Part shown: positions 1 through 11,439 of the stretch, one piece after another
How the letters are laid out: the number at the start of each line of letters is the position of its first letter
Numbering within the stretch: the stretch's first letter is position 1
Origin: Przewalskia tangutica
Lineage: Eukaryota > Streptophyta > Magnoliopsida > Solanales > Solanaceae
Direction of reading: 5' to 3'
DNA: 64,000 nucleotides
Assembly: GCA_029844215.1 (NCBI GenBank)
Contig: JAQGDG010000157.1
Coordinates: 62,001 to 126,000, forward strand
The notes under the pieces: generated by a model
Database searches by the model: none
Told to the model about the DNA's origin: nothing
The model's input: only the letters and a program-made list of their open reading frames with translations
Position numbers and translations under genes: made by a program

Positions 1-536
1 TGAACAGTTACATCCTTTACAAACCCTGCCCACAACAGTACTACAGACCTCTAAGAATGTAACAACAACTATGACGGGACAGGGCCCCGCCATACCCCTG
101 AATGTACAAGTACCTACAATGACAGGTGACTATACCAAAAGATAAGCCTCCGGAGAAACGGAGCTTCCAATGCAGAATCGTGATCCTAAGAGCGAGGATC
201 AACAATCGCGTACCTCTACCGCGCATGAACGCACTCGGCGAGGTCAAGACAACAGGTACCAAGTATGTGAAACTAAAAATACTGTAATGAAATCATAACA
301 GTCTATATAAAGAAGGAGACATGTATGATAGCCAAACTACATTACAGAACATATAAGCAGTCATGTCAAGTCAGGGACTCACACCCTCAAAGTCATCACT
401 CAAATATAACCATGGGTCTCACGCCCACAATATCAATCATGCCCGTGGAATTCCTTCCTCACTGCCGGCAGTCTATGATATAACAACACCAAGGAGTACA
501 TATGAACACCAGGTCCCACCTGTGTCATAAGAACCG

Positions 537-819
537 TACGGGGCAAGTACGAAAGCCAACTACCAGATACCTACCGTACCAACAACACTATATAATCAGA
601 TCACGGGCGACACGGGGCAAGTACGAAAGCCGACTACCAGATACCACCGGCGCCACGTAGCTGACGGGGGCAAGTACGAAGACCAACTACCAGATACCAA
701 GCCGTAATCACGAGACTTCGCCACAAAACTGAACGGGGCAAGTACGAAGGCTAACTACCAGATACCTCATGCGTCATGCCAATGACGGGGGAAAGTACGA
801 AAACCAACTACCAGATACC
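537..819. repeat. LTR-internal interspersed array, ~34-bp unit, five copies
   Basis: Five copies of a unit reading approximately ACGGGGCAAGTACGA, then CCAACTACCAGATACC, separated by 20-40 bp of less similar sequence. The same array is in the sister LTR at about 6485-6775, so it was present before RE-1 inserted. It is absent from the LTRs of RE-4, RE-5 and RE-6, which marks RE-1 as a separate subfamily. Confidence 0.85.
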
Positions 820-1200
820 AAGCCGTATCAGTAAACCTCATGGAGGGCTAGTCCATGGAACAACAATCCTAATGGAACCATACCTGTGGGCCACCTAACG
901 TGTCAGTAGGTCCAAGGATATAACAAGATAATCGACCCTCCATCGTGAGACGCGGTAGCATAGAAATACAATACTTGCACAACAAAGGCTATCACAAGTA
1001 AACATAGGCAAGTTACTCACACTCAAGGTACTTTCATTTTATGCCAAAAATCCGGGTTTTAACCCCAAAGTACTATATAGTTTAACTCTTTAAAAAGATC
1101 CATTTCTTTCAAAAAAGTCACATGATAATAACACTCGTAGTATCAAAAATAGAGTAACTATCATTTTAAGTAAACCAAAACAATTTCCATATCTTCCTTT

Positions 1201-1360
1201 TTAAATGAACCAAGACAACACCATGCCTTCCTTTTAAACAAAATCAAGACAATACCATGCCTTCTTTTTTTTAAACCAAATCAAGACAATACCATGCCAT
1301 CTTTTTAAACAAAATCAAGACAATACCATTCCTTCTTTTTAAACCAAATCACTTCTCCTT
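1201..1360. repeat. AT-rich direct repeats, ~36-bp unit
   Basis: Four copies of a unit with core CAAGACAATACCATGCC followed by a T-run and AAAC. The sister LTR (about 17040-17160) has three copies, so the two LTRs of one element differ by one unit. Slippage after insertion or an assembly difference would explain this. Confidence 0.75.
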
Positions 1361-2870
1361 TTTTTTAGTCAAGTAACCATTTTAAATCCAATAATAAAAC
1401 CATTCTTTTGTTTTCATAAAGTCGTTATAACTAACTTCCCATAAAGCTATTATCACACTTTATGTTTTAAACCAACCAAGGACAACTACTCTCATTTCCG
1501 AAATCAAGATAACTTTATTATTTTAAAGACCAAGTACCCATTACTCACGAATGAGGTTTCACAACTTTTTAACACAATTCAAGTTCTTAACATTTCATAT
1601 CAAGTCACTTAACTTTAGAATCAAGTCAAGGACACAAAAAGGAATCAAACTTCTTTAACACACGTGCGTCTACCGCACTATATATTTCACAAATAGTCAT
1701 GCTCAAGAGGATAGGAAGAATCACATACCTCGCGACAACTAACCCTTACGACACGTAGCAAAACGCTCCAAGTACTTCAACTTCGTCGGCTACTCCTTAA
1801 GCCAAGTAGATTACGCCACATGTTGTACTTCAATCCTAAAATGGTCATAGTACTTCTATCAAACCTTACTTACCATTTAAGACTTATACCAATTAATAGC
1901 CCTCTAATTCTACGGAAAATCGGCAAGACTTCCTTGTTTTTACATACTTTTCCACCTTTTTCAAGGCCCGAAAACAATAACCAACATGCCACATTTAAGG
2001 CGCAACAATTCAACAACTAAAGAAGGGGATCACACGCCCAAACGGACGTGTTAAACAATCTTCCCCTTAAAACAACAACTTAAAAACCGAAATGGAACAA
2101 GTCCATATTCCAAAGTAAAGACAGTCCAATGTAAATACAGTCCAATGTAAATATAGTCCATTAGTCCATTAGTTGGTGTTCTTGGCCAATTTACAATAAT
2201 CAGACTTTATCCAATTTTTCGGCTAGAATGTCGGAATTACTTCTTTTAATCCTCCAACTTATATTCCAATCTTCATATAAGTTATAGTTACTTTGTTATT
2301 ACTGTTGACAGGTAATAGATACGTTTTTACCATTTTAATGGCTAACATGCCAATTCTCCATTTCAACAAACATACAAGATCCAAATCTTTCCAAACCTTA
2401 TTCCACATATCTCATACTCCATAATATACTTCCAACATATATAATATCCAACTTCACAAAGAGGATTAAGATCATTACCTCAAAAAGCCCAAAAATATCC
2501 AAAAACTTAAAGTCGCTCCTTAGCAAGTTTAGCTCCAAATATTTACGTTCTGATCCGCTACAAACAACCCTTAGAAGCTCCTAACCAACTTCTCTTCAAG
2601 ATCCAACTCCAAAAAGTGAAGAACACTTAGGGTTCCATCTTGACAACTTTCGGCCAAGGGGTGATTCAAAGGCTAGGGGTGTGAAATCTTGTCTAACTCT
2701 TGGTTCACAATCTTCCTACCACCTTAAGGAAGAACACTTAGAAGTTTAAGAATTATTGGACAAATCTTTGCTCAAGAACAAGAGCTTGGCCGAGAGCACA
2801 CAAGAGAAAGAAGAAGGATTTTTCAAGTCTTGAAATAACCTAAGTGTGGAAGATTTCATCAACTAGTAGT

Positions 2871-3154
2871 GCATATATAAGACAACCAAGGGCTAGGATG
2901 AAGGCAAGTGTGTGGTTGAGATAGAGACAAGTGTGTGTGGGTCCCTCAAGCCACTTGTCCTACACAAAAATATCTTGCAAGACTTGGCCACTTGTCACAT
3001 GGATTTCGGCCAAGAGCCACCTAGGGGGTGACACGTGTCGCCCTCCTATTCGTCCAAAATATTTCATCTTCCGAAAATATCCATAATGGCCAAAATCTCG
3101 AAAACAAAGTGGGCCCCACAAAACCGTAAATTTCTCCCGTGGGCCCCACGTGAC
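2871..3154 (-). promoter_or_regulatory. RE-1 U3 promoter block: TATA, ABRE/G-box, paired GTGGGCCCCAC
   Basis: Minus-strand reading, 5' to 3'. A CCACGTGA G-box core lies at 3147-3152, joined to a GTGGGCCCCAC palindrome at 3139-3149. A second GTGGGCCCCAC is at 3109-3119, a palindromic GACACGTGTC at 3030-3039, and a TATATA-type box near 2872-2880. CACGTG cores bind bZIP/bHLH factors, ACGTGTC is ABRE-like, and GGNCCCAC/GTGGGNCC are TCP-factor consensus sites. That these motifs drive this LTR is inference; what is seen is their conservation across LTR copies. Confidence 0.5.
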
Positions 3155-3367
3155 CAATTCCGGAAAATAAAATCCATAATTCTCTAATATTCCAAGAAGT
3201 CCGAATACCAAATCTGGGAATCCAATTCCCATTAACGAACCTTTTTCCTTTACAAATTCCGAAAAATTTTCCGTCGGAAAATCAAATCTTTCTTCCTTTC
3301 CAATATTTATGTCGTATTCTCGTACATACGTCCTCACATACATACCCTGGAACTACGGGGTATAGCA

Positions 3368-4394
3368 ATCTTCCCCCCTTAGAAATATTCATCCCGAATG
3401 TTCCTTCTAAGCCTTCAAACACACATGCGCTGGTATAGTCTTCACTACTATACTTACAAAACCAATTATGCCACACATGGCCATAATATAACATACGTGC
3501 AAAACTCAAATCCAAGCCAACGAGGAATCACCTCTAACGTGTATAACAATACTAAAGCTTCCACCCATGATCTAAAAGATACTCTCTTCACATCTTTACT
3601 TCACAAAATGATCACTTCCCTTCTCTTTAACACATGTTCACTTCTTCCCTTACTCGTCGTACCCTTCTCGAACACCCGAACGCTTTCTAGTACACGTACC
3701 ACACTTCCGTCATTGCTTCAGTTTTCAAACTCTTGGGGTTACTACCTCCATCTTGGTTATTACTCTAGCTTCAATTTCCTTTAAGGCCATTCTCGGCCTT
3801 CCCGACCCGGTTCTGATCGAACGCGTCTACGAACTCGCACAATGGCTACCTAGACTTGGGCCTTGCACCCTCGTGATCCTATCACAAAGCGGAACCACCT
3901 CAAACTGACCCCACCTCAATCCGGGCTGCGGGTTGACCAGCGATCTTGCCTCAACCCGACCCATTTCGTACCAAACTCTGGTTCCCGGTCCGGAACAATC
4001 TCACTATACAAGTCATGAAAACCTAGTGGTCTCCTTAGCTTAACTACCCACTTACATGTCACACTACTTATGGACTCATCACACCATTACACTCCACGTA
4101 CACAATGTACTACGACAAGGATCAACCGAAAAATCTTTTACTCAAGACGGCCTTGCATCTAAGGTCTCCACGTGTAATATTCTAAGGCTCACAATTTCCC
4201 TGTCCCCAAACTTACCTTTTCAACTACCCATGTTTTCTAATCACAATTAACACAATGTTATCCGAACATAACACTTAAAATATAATCATCTTATCACACA
4301 TACTAATCTCAAGAGGGTTAAGGATATACCTGTATCTATCACTTCACTTTCCCTTTGTCGCTCTAATCATACTCCTACCCTGTTGGGCGCATAG
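3368..4394 (-). other. RE-1 noncoding interior: polypurine tract, 3' region and non-pol spacer
   Basis: The tract (AAGGGGGGAA on the minus strand, 3371-3380) abuts the 3' LTR and would prime plus-strand DNA synthesis. Next to it is an imperfect inverted repeat around 3387-3402. The region to about 3780 matches the 3' regions of RE-3 to RE-6. From about 3790 to 4320 is a spacer shared by all these elements that does not resemble pol. It has no integrase remnant, unlike RE-3, RE-5 and RE-6. Confidence 0.7.
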
Positions 4395-5602
4395 CTACAG
4401 AAGGCGAGGACCCGCCACTGATCCTGACGGACGAGTCTTTACATCTGCTCTACCTCTGATCGGACAATCCTTCGCAAAATGGCCCTGTCGGCCGCAAGTA
4501 TAGCAATCTCCCAAACTAGCATGACACTCCCCCTTATGGATTTTACTACAACGACCACACTGAGGTAAGGGTGGCCTTATCCGCCAAAGACTTACTCCTC
4601 CAAAACTCAAGCCTCGAGCTCGACCGCCTCAATACCGGACGCCCGGGCGCCGTGGCGGGCCACTCAGACAAAGCGAGGCGCATAACTAGCTCGCCGTTGG
4701 CGGTCCGCCGAAAGTTACCAAAGGACCTGCGCCTTGCCCTCTTATGCGATCTCGGTCCCTACGCCGGCCTCTACGCTCTCAATCCTCGGCATAAGCTCAG
4801 ATACGGCAATGTCCATGCCCTACCAAGAGCTACTCCCGTGCAACCCTCTGCTAAATAATCATCAAGTCCTGTGACATATCGGTGCACTCTATCCTCCATG
4901 TTTGCCACTAAAGCGGGGACGTACCGAGCTAATGAGTCAAACTCTACATTGTACTCCCGAACTGTCCGCCCGTTCTGCCTCAACATCAAAAATCTATCGG
5001 CCCGAGCCCTCCTCATCTGCGGAGGCAAGAAATGGCTAAGAAACGCTTTTGAGAACTCGTCCCAAACATCTGGAAGCACATGCTCCCCCCGAGATAGTTC
5101 CCATGAATCAAACCAGTCGACTACAATATCATGCAGCCGATGTGAACCTAATACTACCGACTCTGTATCCGAGGCCTTGATTACTCTCATGATCCGCTGC
5201 AACTGTCGGATAAACTCCTGAGGATCATCCTCAGCTCTCGATCCATAGAACTCTGGTGGACTGCAACTCAAGAAGTCCCGAAGTCTCCAACTATCGGCTT
5301 TGGGGTGCACTACCGGTACCACCGGCTCCCGTCTGTCCTCGTGCCTTGCTACAATCCTAGCTAGTAACAGGGTCATCTCTTTGTAATCCATATCCTCGAC
5401 TCCTGGTCATGGAACTGGAGGCTCAGATATCCTGGCCTCGTGAGCTACCGCCGCCGCTCAACATCACTGGCAAGGGCCGTAGAATTCGCCGTCGTAGCAC
5501 CACCTCGTGTAAAGATTGGGCCTGTGCTCCTCAGAACCTCTCGTGCTCTACTCGCAACTCCTTCACTGCTCGCCCTGTTGGGCCTCGGTTGCTTAGAGAC
5601 AT
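4395..5602 (-). pseudogene. gag: RE-1 Gag (capsid domain and CCHC zinc knuckle), frameshifted
   Basis: Gag forms the virus-like particle that packages retrotransposon RNA in the cytoplasm. The start is placed at the ATG complementary to 5600-5602 by homology with the MPPRKATR start of RE-4; the N-terminus drops frame near 5440. From 5391 to 4771 there is a clean 206-codon stretch with the retrotransposon-gag signature (DDPQEFIRQLQRIMRVI, later FLSHFLPPQMR, REYNVEFDSLARYVP). Frame is lost again near 4770 and recovered at 4610-4395, which carries CYTCGRQGHFAKDC: Cys, Cys, His and Cys at residues 36, 39, 44 and 49 of that stretch (4464-4505), the CX2CX4HX4C nucleic-acid-binding knuckle. An upstream CGRC...H...C group forms a second partial knuckle. 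Best-preserved gag in the window. Confidence 0.85.
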
Positions 5603-5784
5603 AGCCGTAAAAGAATACGCCGGAGGAGTCCAACTTATAACACAACTCTAAGGCACGATCTCAGAGTGAGAAGAATGAAAACCAATCCTAAATATCATGT
5701 AGCCTCTTGATTATAGGTGGTGCACAACACGCCGATAATCAAGACTCTACTAGATACGGTGCAGAGACAATTTCCGGGATTAAT

Positions 5785-5796
5785 CGATCGATACCA
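5785..5796 (-). other. RE-1 primer-binding site (initiator Met tRNA), altered
   Basis: Immediately inside the 5' LTR. The plus strand reads CGATCGATACCA where the site complementary to the initiator-Met tRNA end should read GCTCTGATACCA, as RE-6 does. The minus-strand TGGTATC core survives. Confidence 0.7.
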
Positions 5797-6484
5797 CTTT
5801 TGTCACGATCCGACCTCGGGCCCGCGACTGGTGCCTTACCCCGGGCACCCTAGTGATACAACATCAGAGAAAATCATCGGAAATAAAATTCATAAAAGAT
5901 AAACAGTGATACTCAAACAAAGCAACTAAAACGGTCACCTTTCTCGCATAAATAAATAATTGAATCAACAGCTACATCCTTTACAAACCCCGCCACAACA
6001 AAGACTACTGCACTCTAAGAATGTAACAACAACTATGACGGGACAGGGCCCCGCCATACCCCTGAATGTACAAGTACCTACAATGATAGGGGACTATACC
6101 AAAAGATAAGCCTCCGGAGAAACGGAGCTTCCCAAATGCAGAATTGTGATCCTAAGAGCGAGGATCAACAATCGCGATTTCTACCGCAGATTGAACGCAG
6201 CCTCGGGCGAGGTCGACAACAGTACCAAGTGTGAAATCGAAATATCAGAATGAAATCATAACACTATATAAAGCAGAGACATGTATGATAGCCAAACTAC
6301 AAGATACAACATATAAGCAAATATCAAGTCGTGACTCACGCCTCAAAGTCATCACTCAAATATAACCATGGGTCTCACGCCCACAATATCAATCATGTTC
6401 ATGAATTCTTCCTCACCGCCTAAGTCTATGATAAAACAACACCAAGGAGTACATATGAACACCGTGTCCCACCGTGTCATAAGA

Positions 6485-6775
6485 ACCAGACGCGCAAGTA
6501 ACGAAGCCAACTACCGATACCTACCGTACTAACAACACTATATAATCAGATCACGGTCGACACGGGGCAAGTACGAAGGCCGACTACCAGATACCACCTG
6601 TGCCACGTAGCTGACGGGGGCAAGTACGAAAACCAACTACCAGATACCAAGCCGTAATCACGAGACTTCGCCACAAAACTGAACGAGGCAAGTACGAAGG
6701 CTAACTACCAGATACCTCCTGCGTCACGCCAATGACGGGGGCAAGTACGAAAACCAACTACCAGATACCAAGTCG
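6485..6775. repeat. Second copy of the ~34-bp LTR array
   Basis: Cognate of the array at 537-819, with several single-base losses inside units (for example CTACCGATACC for CTACCAGATACC). The losses fall at CAG trinucleotides. Confidence 0.8.
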
Positions 6776-6903
6776 TGACAAGAAACCTCACTGAGGGCTA
6801 GTCCATGGAACAACAATCCTAATGGAACCATACCCGCCACCCAACGTGTCAAGAGTCCAAGGATATAACAAGATAACCGAATTTATCGAGACGCCAGAGC
6901 ATA

Positions 6904-6908
6904 GAAAT
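6904..6908. repeat. RE-2 target-site duplication, left copy (GAAAT)
   Basis: GAAAT lies directly before the LTR start TGTTATACCC and is repeated at 16800-16804 directly after the LTR end CGTGACA. The uninterrupted sister LTR reads GCATAGAAATACAATAC (about 959-975), confirming a single copy before insertion. Confidence 0.95.
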
Positions 6909-9422
6909 TGTTATACCCGTATTTCCGCAGTATGCACGTGTATGCGTGCAAAAGTTTAAGCCTTAAAGTAGGCATAGGGACGAAAATTTGTGCTCAACCC
7001 ACGAAACGAATAGTTTTCCGACGAAACGTTTTCCAAAACTTGCGTAGGGAAAATTACGGCTATGTCATTTATATATTTTTTGCGGATTTTTCCGAGAGAT
7101 GAAATATTTTGGACCAACGAGAGGGTGACACTTGTCACCCTCAAGTGGACGGCAAAGAGGGCACGGTTGGCACGATTTTAAGGCTTAAACCAAGGGTCAA
7201 TGTTTGTGAGTGATTTGTGGAGTAGGGATAGGGTGCACTTGTGCAAATCCACACCCTCCACTTGCCCTCCACTTGCCTTCATCTTGGCCCTTGAAAGCCC
7301 TATAAATACCCCCCTTGAGTTGAAGACTTCTTCATCCACAAATCATCTTCCAAGTCTCCAAACTTTCCCCCCTTTGAGAGAAGATCTCGTCCAAAGCCTT
7401 CCCCCCCATCTTGTGTAGAGCTTAGCCGAAACACCCCTTCTCCCCCCCCCCCCCCTTTCCTAGTAGTCTCGGCAAAGGCCCTCCCCCCTTGGTAGAAAAT
7501 ACTCTCCAAGTATTGTTACTATCCCCAAAAATACCTTAGCCAATCCCTTATAGTATTTCCAAAGTTACCTCTATACGTAGAGTCCGGAAATACTACCTTA
7601 TATTCCTTTAGTCACTAAACAAAACCCTAAGAGAAACTTCATAGTTGGTTGAAGTAGAAAGTAGAAGTTGGTAGAAACTTCTAAGGGTTTCTTGAGCGGA
7701 TCGAGCTTTCAGACAGAGCTAAACTCGTCAGATCGACTTATATCTTGGATAATTTTGGGCTTATCGAGGTAAGTAATAATCTTATCCTTCTATCGTAATT
7801 AGAGATTGCATACTGTAGAAGTATAGAAATAAGTATAAAATACATAGAAGGATATTACAGAAGAGAATTGAAATGTAATTACATCGGAAGTATATTAAAG
7901 AAGTTTGAACTGTACTTACATAAGACTGTATTTACAGTAGACTTGTATAGTTTACCGGGTAGGGAAGTGCTGCCCGATTTTCCGTAGAATAGAGAACCCT
8001 CTGATTAGATTATCCTACAGAGTAGTCTAGACGTTGATAGACGTATTTGACTATTATAGGTTGATACTCTGCGCGCGACATATTCGACTTGGCAGGTGGA
8101 TTTCGCCGAGAAGGTATGTGAGTCTTCCTATCCTCTTGAGCATGATATTTTAAAGTATATATATAGTACGGTAGACGTACGTGTGTTAACTGAACGTGGT
8201 TTTACTTGACGTCTTTTGACTTGAGTCTAAATAACAAGAATCTTGAAGTATTTCAAAAGAATTATGAATCATTTTTGAAAGAAGAGTAATACTTGGTTTT
8301 TAAACAAAAGCTTAAGAGTTATACTAGCTTTATGGGAAGTTAGGTATAACAACTTAAGAAAGATAAAAGGAACGGTTTACTTATGTGTTTATAAAAGACT
8401 TGTATTGATTTCCGAAAGTACAAATGAGATGGTTTGTTGAGTAGACATATTGTGATGCTATGTGTGTTAGTATCTTGTAAACGTTTGTGTAAAGAGGTTA
8501 TTCTTATTTGTGCTTATGTTGTTGAACGATAAGCCGTTATGCTAGTATTACATCACTCACCTCGACATGATATACGGGGTTGTCGCCCTCCGATGCGGGT
8601 ATACCTCGTGCACTGGGACTATGATTCGAGAATACCTCACACGTCCGGGACCTACGCGAGCTACGAGAGTTCCAGGTTAGTGAGCGGTCCATGTGGCCAT
8701 GCGGTCTATATGGCCATGCGGACTACGAGTCCAAGACGATGCCGATGAGTAGCTACCCTCGATGAGGGGACTACCTCATGCGGGCCTAGGTGGCCTACGC
8801 GACTACGGAGTCCGTGATTAGGCACGATAATGATACTATGGGCGATTGGCCTTGCTTCGATCATTCACACTAGAAAAGACACATCGCTAATTGTTGTTAC
8901 TTTTGTTTGTGATGTGGCACTATGCGCGTTACATTGGTTATTTCATACATATTTGTAAGATTGGCTTTAAAATGATATGATTTCATTTAAGTACTTTACG
9001 CTTCACATACTTGGTACTGTTATCGACCTCCTTCGGGCCGCTCATGCCGCAGTGGGAAAGCAGGTGCGAGATCCGCATCCTTAGGATCTTTTGCTTTGGT
9101 GTCAGGAGCTCCATCTTCTCCGTAGGCTCGACTTTTGGTATGGTTCTCCCTGATGTTGTAGATATATGTACATTCAGGGTATGGCGGGGCCCTGTCCCGC
9201 CATAGTTGTTTACTTCCTTAGAGGTCTGTAGTCCTATTGTACAGTTGGGATGTAACTTCCAGATTTTGGTTTATATATATATGCCGAAAGACGATTTTTC
9301 TCAGATAAACTGTGTCTCAATTTATATTGTTTCATGTCTTGTTTTTATATTCCGCTGATTTTCTCTGATGTATGACTACTGGTGCCCTGTAAGGCACGAA
9401 CATCGCCCCTAACGTCGTGACA
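6909..9422 (+). repeat. RE-2 5' LTR
   Basis: Starts TGTTATACCCGTATTTC and ends CGTGACA, 2,514 bp. Contains a U3 palindrome and TATA box, a C-run at about 7441-7456, an AT-rich middle, and a GC-rich block of degenerate ~35-bp repeats (about 8570-8830) with recurring ACCTCATGCGGG/CTACGAGAGTTCC-like phrases. The GC-rich block differs from the 3' LTR by many small indels, while the AT-rich part barely differs. Confidence 0.95.
7123..7310 (+). promoter_or_regulatory. RE-2 U3: 8-bp-arm palindrome, CCACTTG repeats and TATA box
   Basis: GGGTGACACTTGTCACCC at 7123-7140 is a perfect inverted repeat with a 2-bp centre. Repeated CCACTTG phrases follow at about 7257-7275, then CCCTATAAATACC with the TATA box at 7301. 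The copy in the 3' LTR has its TATA box at 14676. RE-6 carries the same palindrome (53729-53746), and RE-1/3/4/5 have a CACGTG block instead. Confidence 0.6.
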
Positions 9423-9426
9423 AAAG

Positions 9427-9437
9427 TGGTATCGAGC
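9427..9437 (+). other. RE-2 primer-binding site, one base short
   Basis: TGGTATCGAGC lies 4 bases after the LTR end. The initiator-Met tRNA primer site would read TGGTATCAGAGC, so one base is missing inside the CAG. This is where minus-strand DNA synthesis would start. Confidence 0.8.
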
Positions 9438-9616
9438 GCTTAATCCTGAAAGTGTCTACAAACCGTATCCAAGAGTCTTGATTATCGGTGTTGTACACCA
9501 CACCAATAATCGTGAGGCTATAGGATATTTAGGATTGGTTTCCATTATTCTCACTCGAGATCGTGCCTGAGTTGTGTTATAAGTCGGACCCTCTAACGTA
9601 TTTCCTTTAACAGCTT

Positions 9617-10900
9617 ATGCCTCCACGTAAGGCAACCCGCCCGTATGGCAAGGCAGCCGAGGAGCCGCTAGTAGGACACCGAGTCACGAGGGCTCGTGCC
9701 CGCCTATACCCGAGACGGCGAGTTCCACGACGCCGCCTCAGCAGGTTTGGGCCGCAGCAGATGGTCGATGAGACCCCAAGACTGCACCTCCATCCACACC
9801 GGAGCATGAGACGGTTATAGAGAGATGGCCCGCCATCGCCGTGATCGCGGGCCGCATACGAGGATAGGCCGACGCAGCAGCCCACTTCCAGAAGACTGCG
9901 GTTCACCCGAGATCGGATAGTTTGAGGCCACGAGATTTTCTGAGTCAGAGCCCGCCGCAGTTCTACGGTCGAGGCTCGAGGATGATCCGCAGGAGTTCAT
10001 CCGCCGGGCCACAGAGGATCATGCGAGTGATCAAGGCTTCGAGACCGAGTCCGTGATCTTCTGTTCACATAGGTCGCGTGATACCGCACTCGATTTGTTT
10101 GATTCGCGAGTTATCCCGGAGAGCACGCGCCCCAGCCTACTGGGATGAGTTCTCTGAGGCTTTTCTCACTCACTTCTTCCCTCCGCAGATGGCGAGGGCA
10201 CGGCCGACAAATTTTTGTCACGAGACAGCAGGCGCACGCCAGGAGTACAACGCTGAGTTCGATTCGTTGGCTCGATATGTCCCTCGCTGGTAGCAGATAT
10301 GGAGGATGGTACACCGCTATGTCACCGGCTAGATGATTATATGTCCGAAGTCTTGCGTGTGGCTCTTCACCCGTGCATGGACATTACTCGTATGCAGCTC
10401 ACGCACTGGATGTGAGGCGTAGAGGTCGACGGTTGACAGATGCCAGCAGAAGGCCAGGACGGTAGGGTCTTTTGGTAGCTATCGGGGTGGACGGCCTCAG
10501 CAGCAGTCTAGATTTGTGCCACATCCAGCTCAGAGCACTCCTACACCGTCCTCCGGACACCAGGTATTCGAGGCGCACTGCGCCCCGTGATTTCGACGCC
10601 CGTGGTAGCAGAGGTGCTAACCGACGACCACCCCCGCCTCGGTGGCCGATGCAGATCCCATTACGGAATTGTGGTACCGCTCTGGAGTTTGTTTCGCCGC
10701 GCCGCAGGTCACTTTGCAGAGCTGTCACCTGGCGGCGCAGGGTGCGGGTCACCTACGTGGTCTTTCGCCGGTCTTCTTCATCTCCTACAGCTTACTCGCC
10801 CGGGCGGCGTGGTACTACGGGCCAGCAGGTCGCGAAGAGGTCGTGGCGCGTCCAGCTTCTAGCGGTCCTCGAACCGCATATATGCCTTGTCCACCGGCAG
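9617..10900 (+). pseudogene. gag: RE-2 Gag, multiply frameshifted
   Basis: Starts at the ATG at 9617, giving MPPRKATRPYGKAAEE, matching the MPPRKATRAQKGKAAEE start of RE-4. Frame then changes repeatedly. Recognisable capsid-domain pieces in different frames include DDPQEFI near 9973, WDEFSEAFLTHFFPPQM at 10141-10191, and EYNAEFDSLARYVP near 10245-10288. A ruined zinc knuckle near 10690-10735 keeps AGHFAELSP of the GHFAxxCP motif. The length matches a normal Gag, so the damage is small indels rather than large deletion. Confidence 0.85.
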
Positions 10901-10929
10901 ACCGTGAGGCTCACCGATGTCGCCACGTA

Positions 10930-11260
10930 CTTTATCGGGCCATGTTGTGACGTGTATGCCTTGATAGATCCGGTTCTACTGGCCCCATATATCTCCTCGC
11001 TGCTAGTAGGATAGGATAGAGCTCGAGTCCATAGACCTTTCGAGGTAGCTACACCAGCCGGGTGATTCGGTAGCTCTGGCGGTATATAGGGCTTGTCCGG
11101 ACCATATGCAATGTCCGACCCTTGCCGACTTGGTAGAGTTGGATATGACCGATTTCGATGTGATCATGGGTATGGATTGGCTAGCTTCTGCTACGCCAAT
11201 GTAGATCGCAGGAGAGAGAGTGGTACGGTTCCGCTCGGCGAGCCATTGTTGAGAGGAGGC
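10930..11260 (+). pseudogene. RE-2 aspartic protease and linker
   Basis: VYALIDPVLLAPYISS (around 10952-11000) corresponds to the protease active-site region ALIDPGSTxSYIS; Asp is present but the Gly-Ser/Thr part is changed. DFDVIMGMDWLAS (around 11152-11190) is the conserved post-active-site motif DFDVILGMDWL of gypsy proteases, followed by a stop in that frame. The protease would cut the Gag-Pol polyprotein. The surrounding sequence is frameshifted. Confidence 0.8.
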
Positions 11261-11439
11261 ACATCAGACGCCGGTGGTAGGTTTATTTCCTACCTCAAGG
11301 CTAGGAAGATGGTGCAGAAGGGGTATATCTACCATCTCATTCGGGTGTTTGATACTGAGGCTGCAGTACCAGATTTTCACGGGCCTCGTAGTCGAGAGTT
11401 CCCGGGACGTGTTTCAGCATGACCTCGTATCCTCATGAG

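Larger units (their letters stand above)
1..3367 (-). repeat. RE-1 3' LTR (partial)
   Basis: Collinear with the split LTR at 5801-6908/16805-19194. It ends at an imperfect terminal TATAGCA where sister LTRs have TGTAACA, directly before the C-rich strand of the polypurine tract. From left to right it holds the R/U5-like end, an array of 34-base units, an AT-rich middle, and the U3 end with promoter motifs. There is no gene in it: short open frames here are not supported by any conserved domain. Confidence 0.88.
5801..6908 (-). repeat. RE-1 5' LTR, left portion (split by RE-2)
   Basis: Begins with TGTCACGATCCGAC, the complement of the conserved ...CGTGACA LTR end, and runs collinear with the 3' LTR until RE-2 interrupts it at 6909. 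The sequence resumes at 16805. The five-copy 34-bp array is repeated at about 6485-6775. The two portions total about 3.5 kb. Confidence 0.9.

Noticed and set aside
3398..3784. 128-codon plus-strand frame
   Set aside because: Lies in the noncoding 3' region of a minus-strand element. Cognates in RE-3, RE-4 and RE-5 are not open over the same span.
4771..5391. 206-codon frame as a host gene
   Set aside because: The protein is the retrotransposon-gag domain and lies between a primer site and a zinc knuckle of RE-1.
10472..11014. 180-codon plus-strand frame in RE-2
   Set aside because: It spans gag, knuckle and protease pieces that are in other frames. The protease phrase VYALIDP is real, but the frame as a whole is not a protein.
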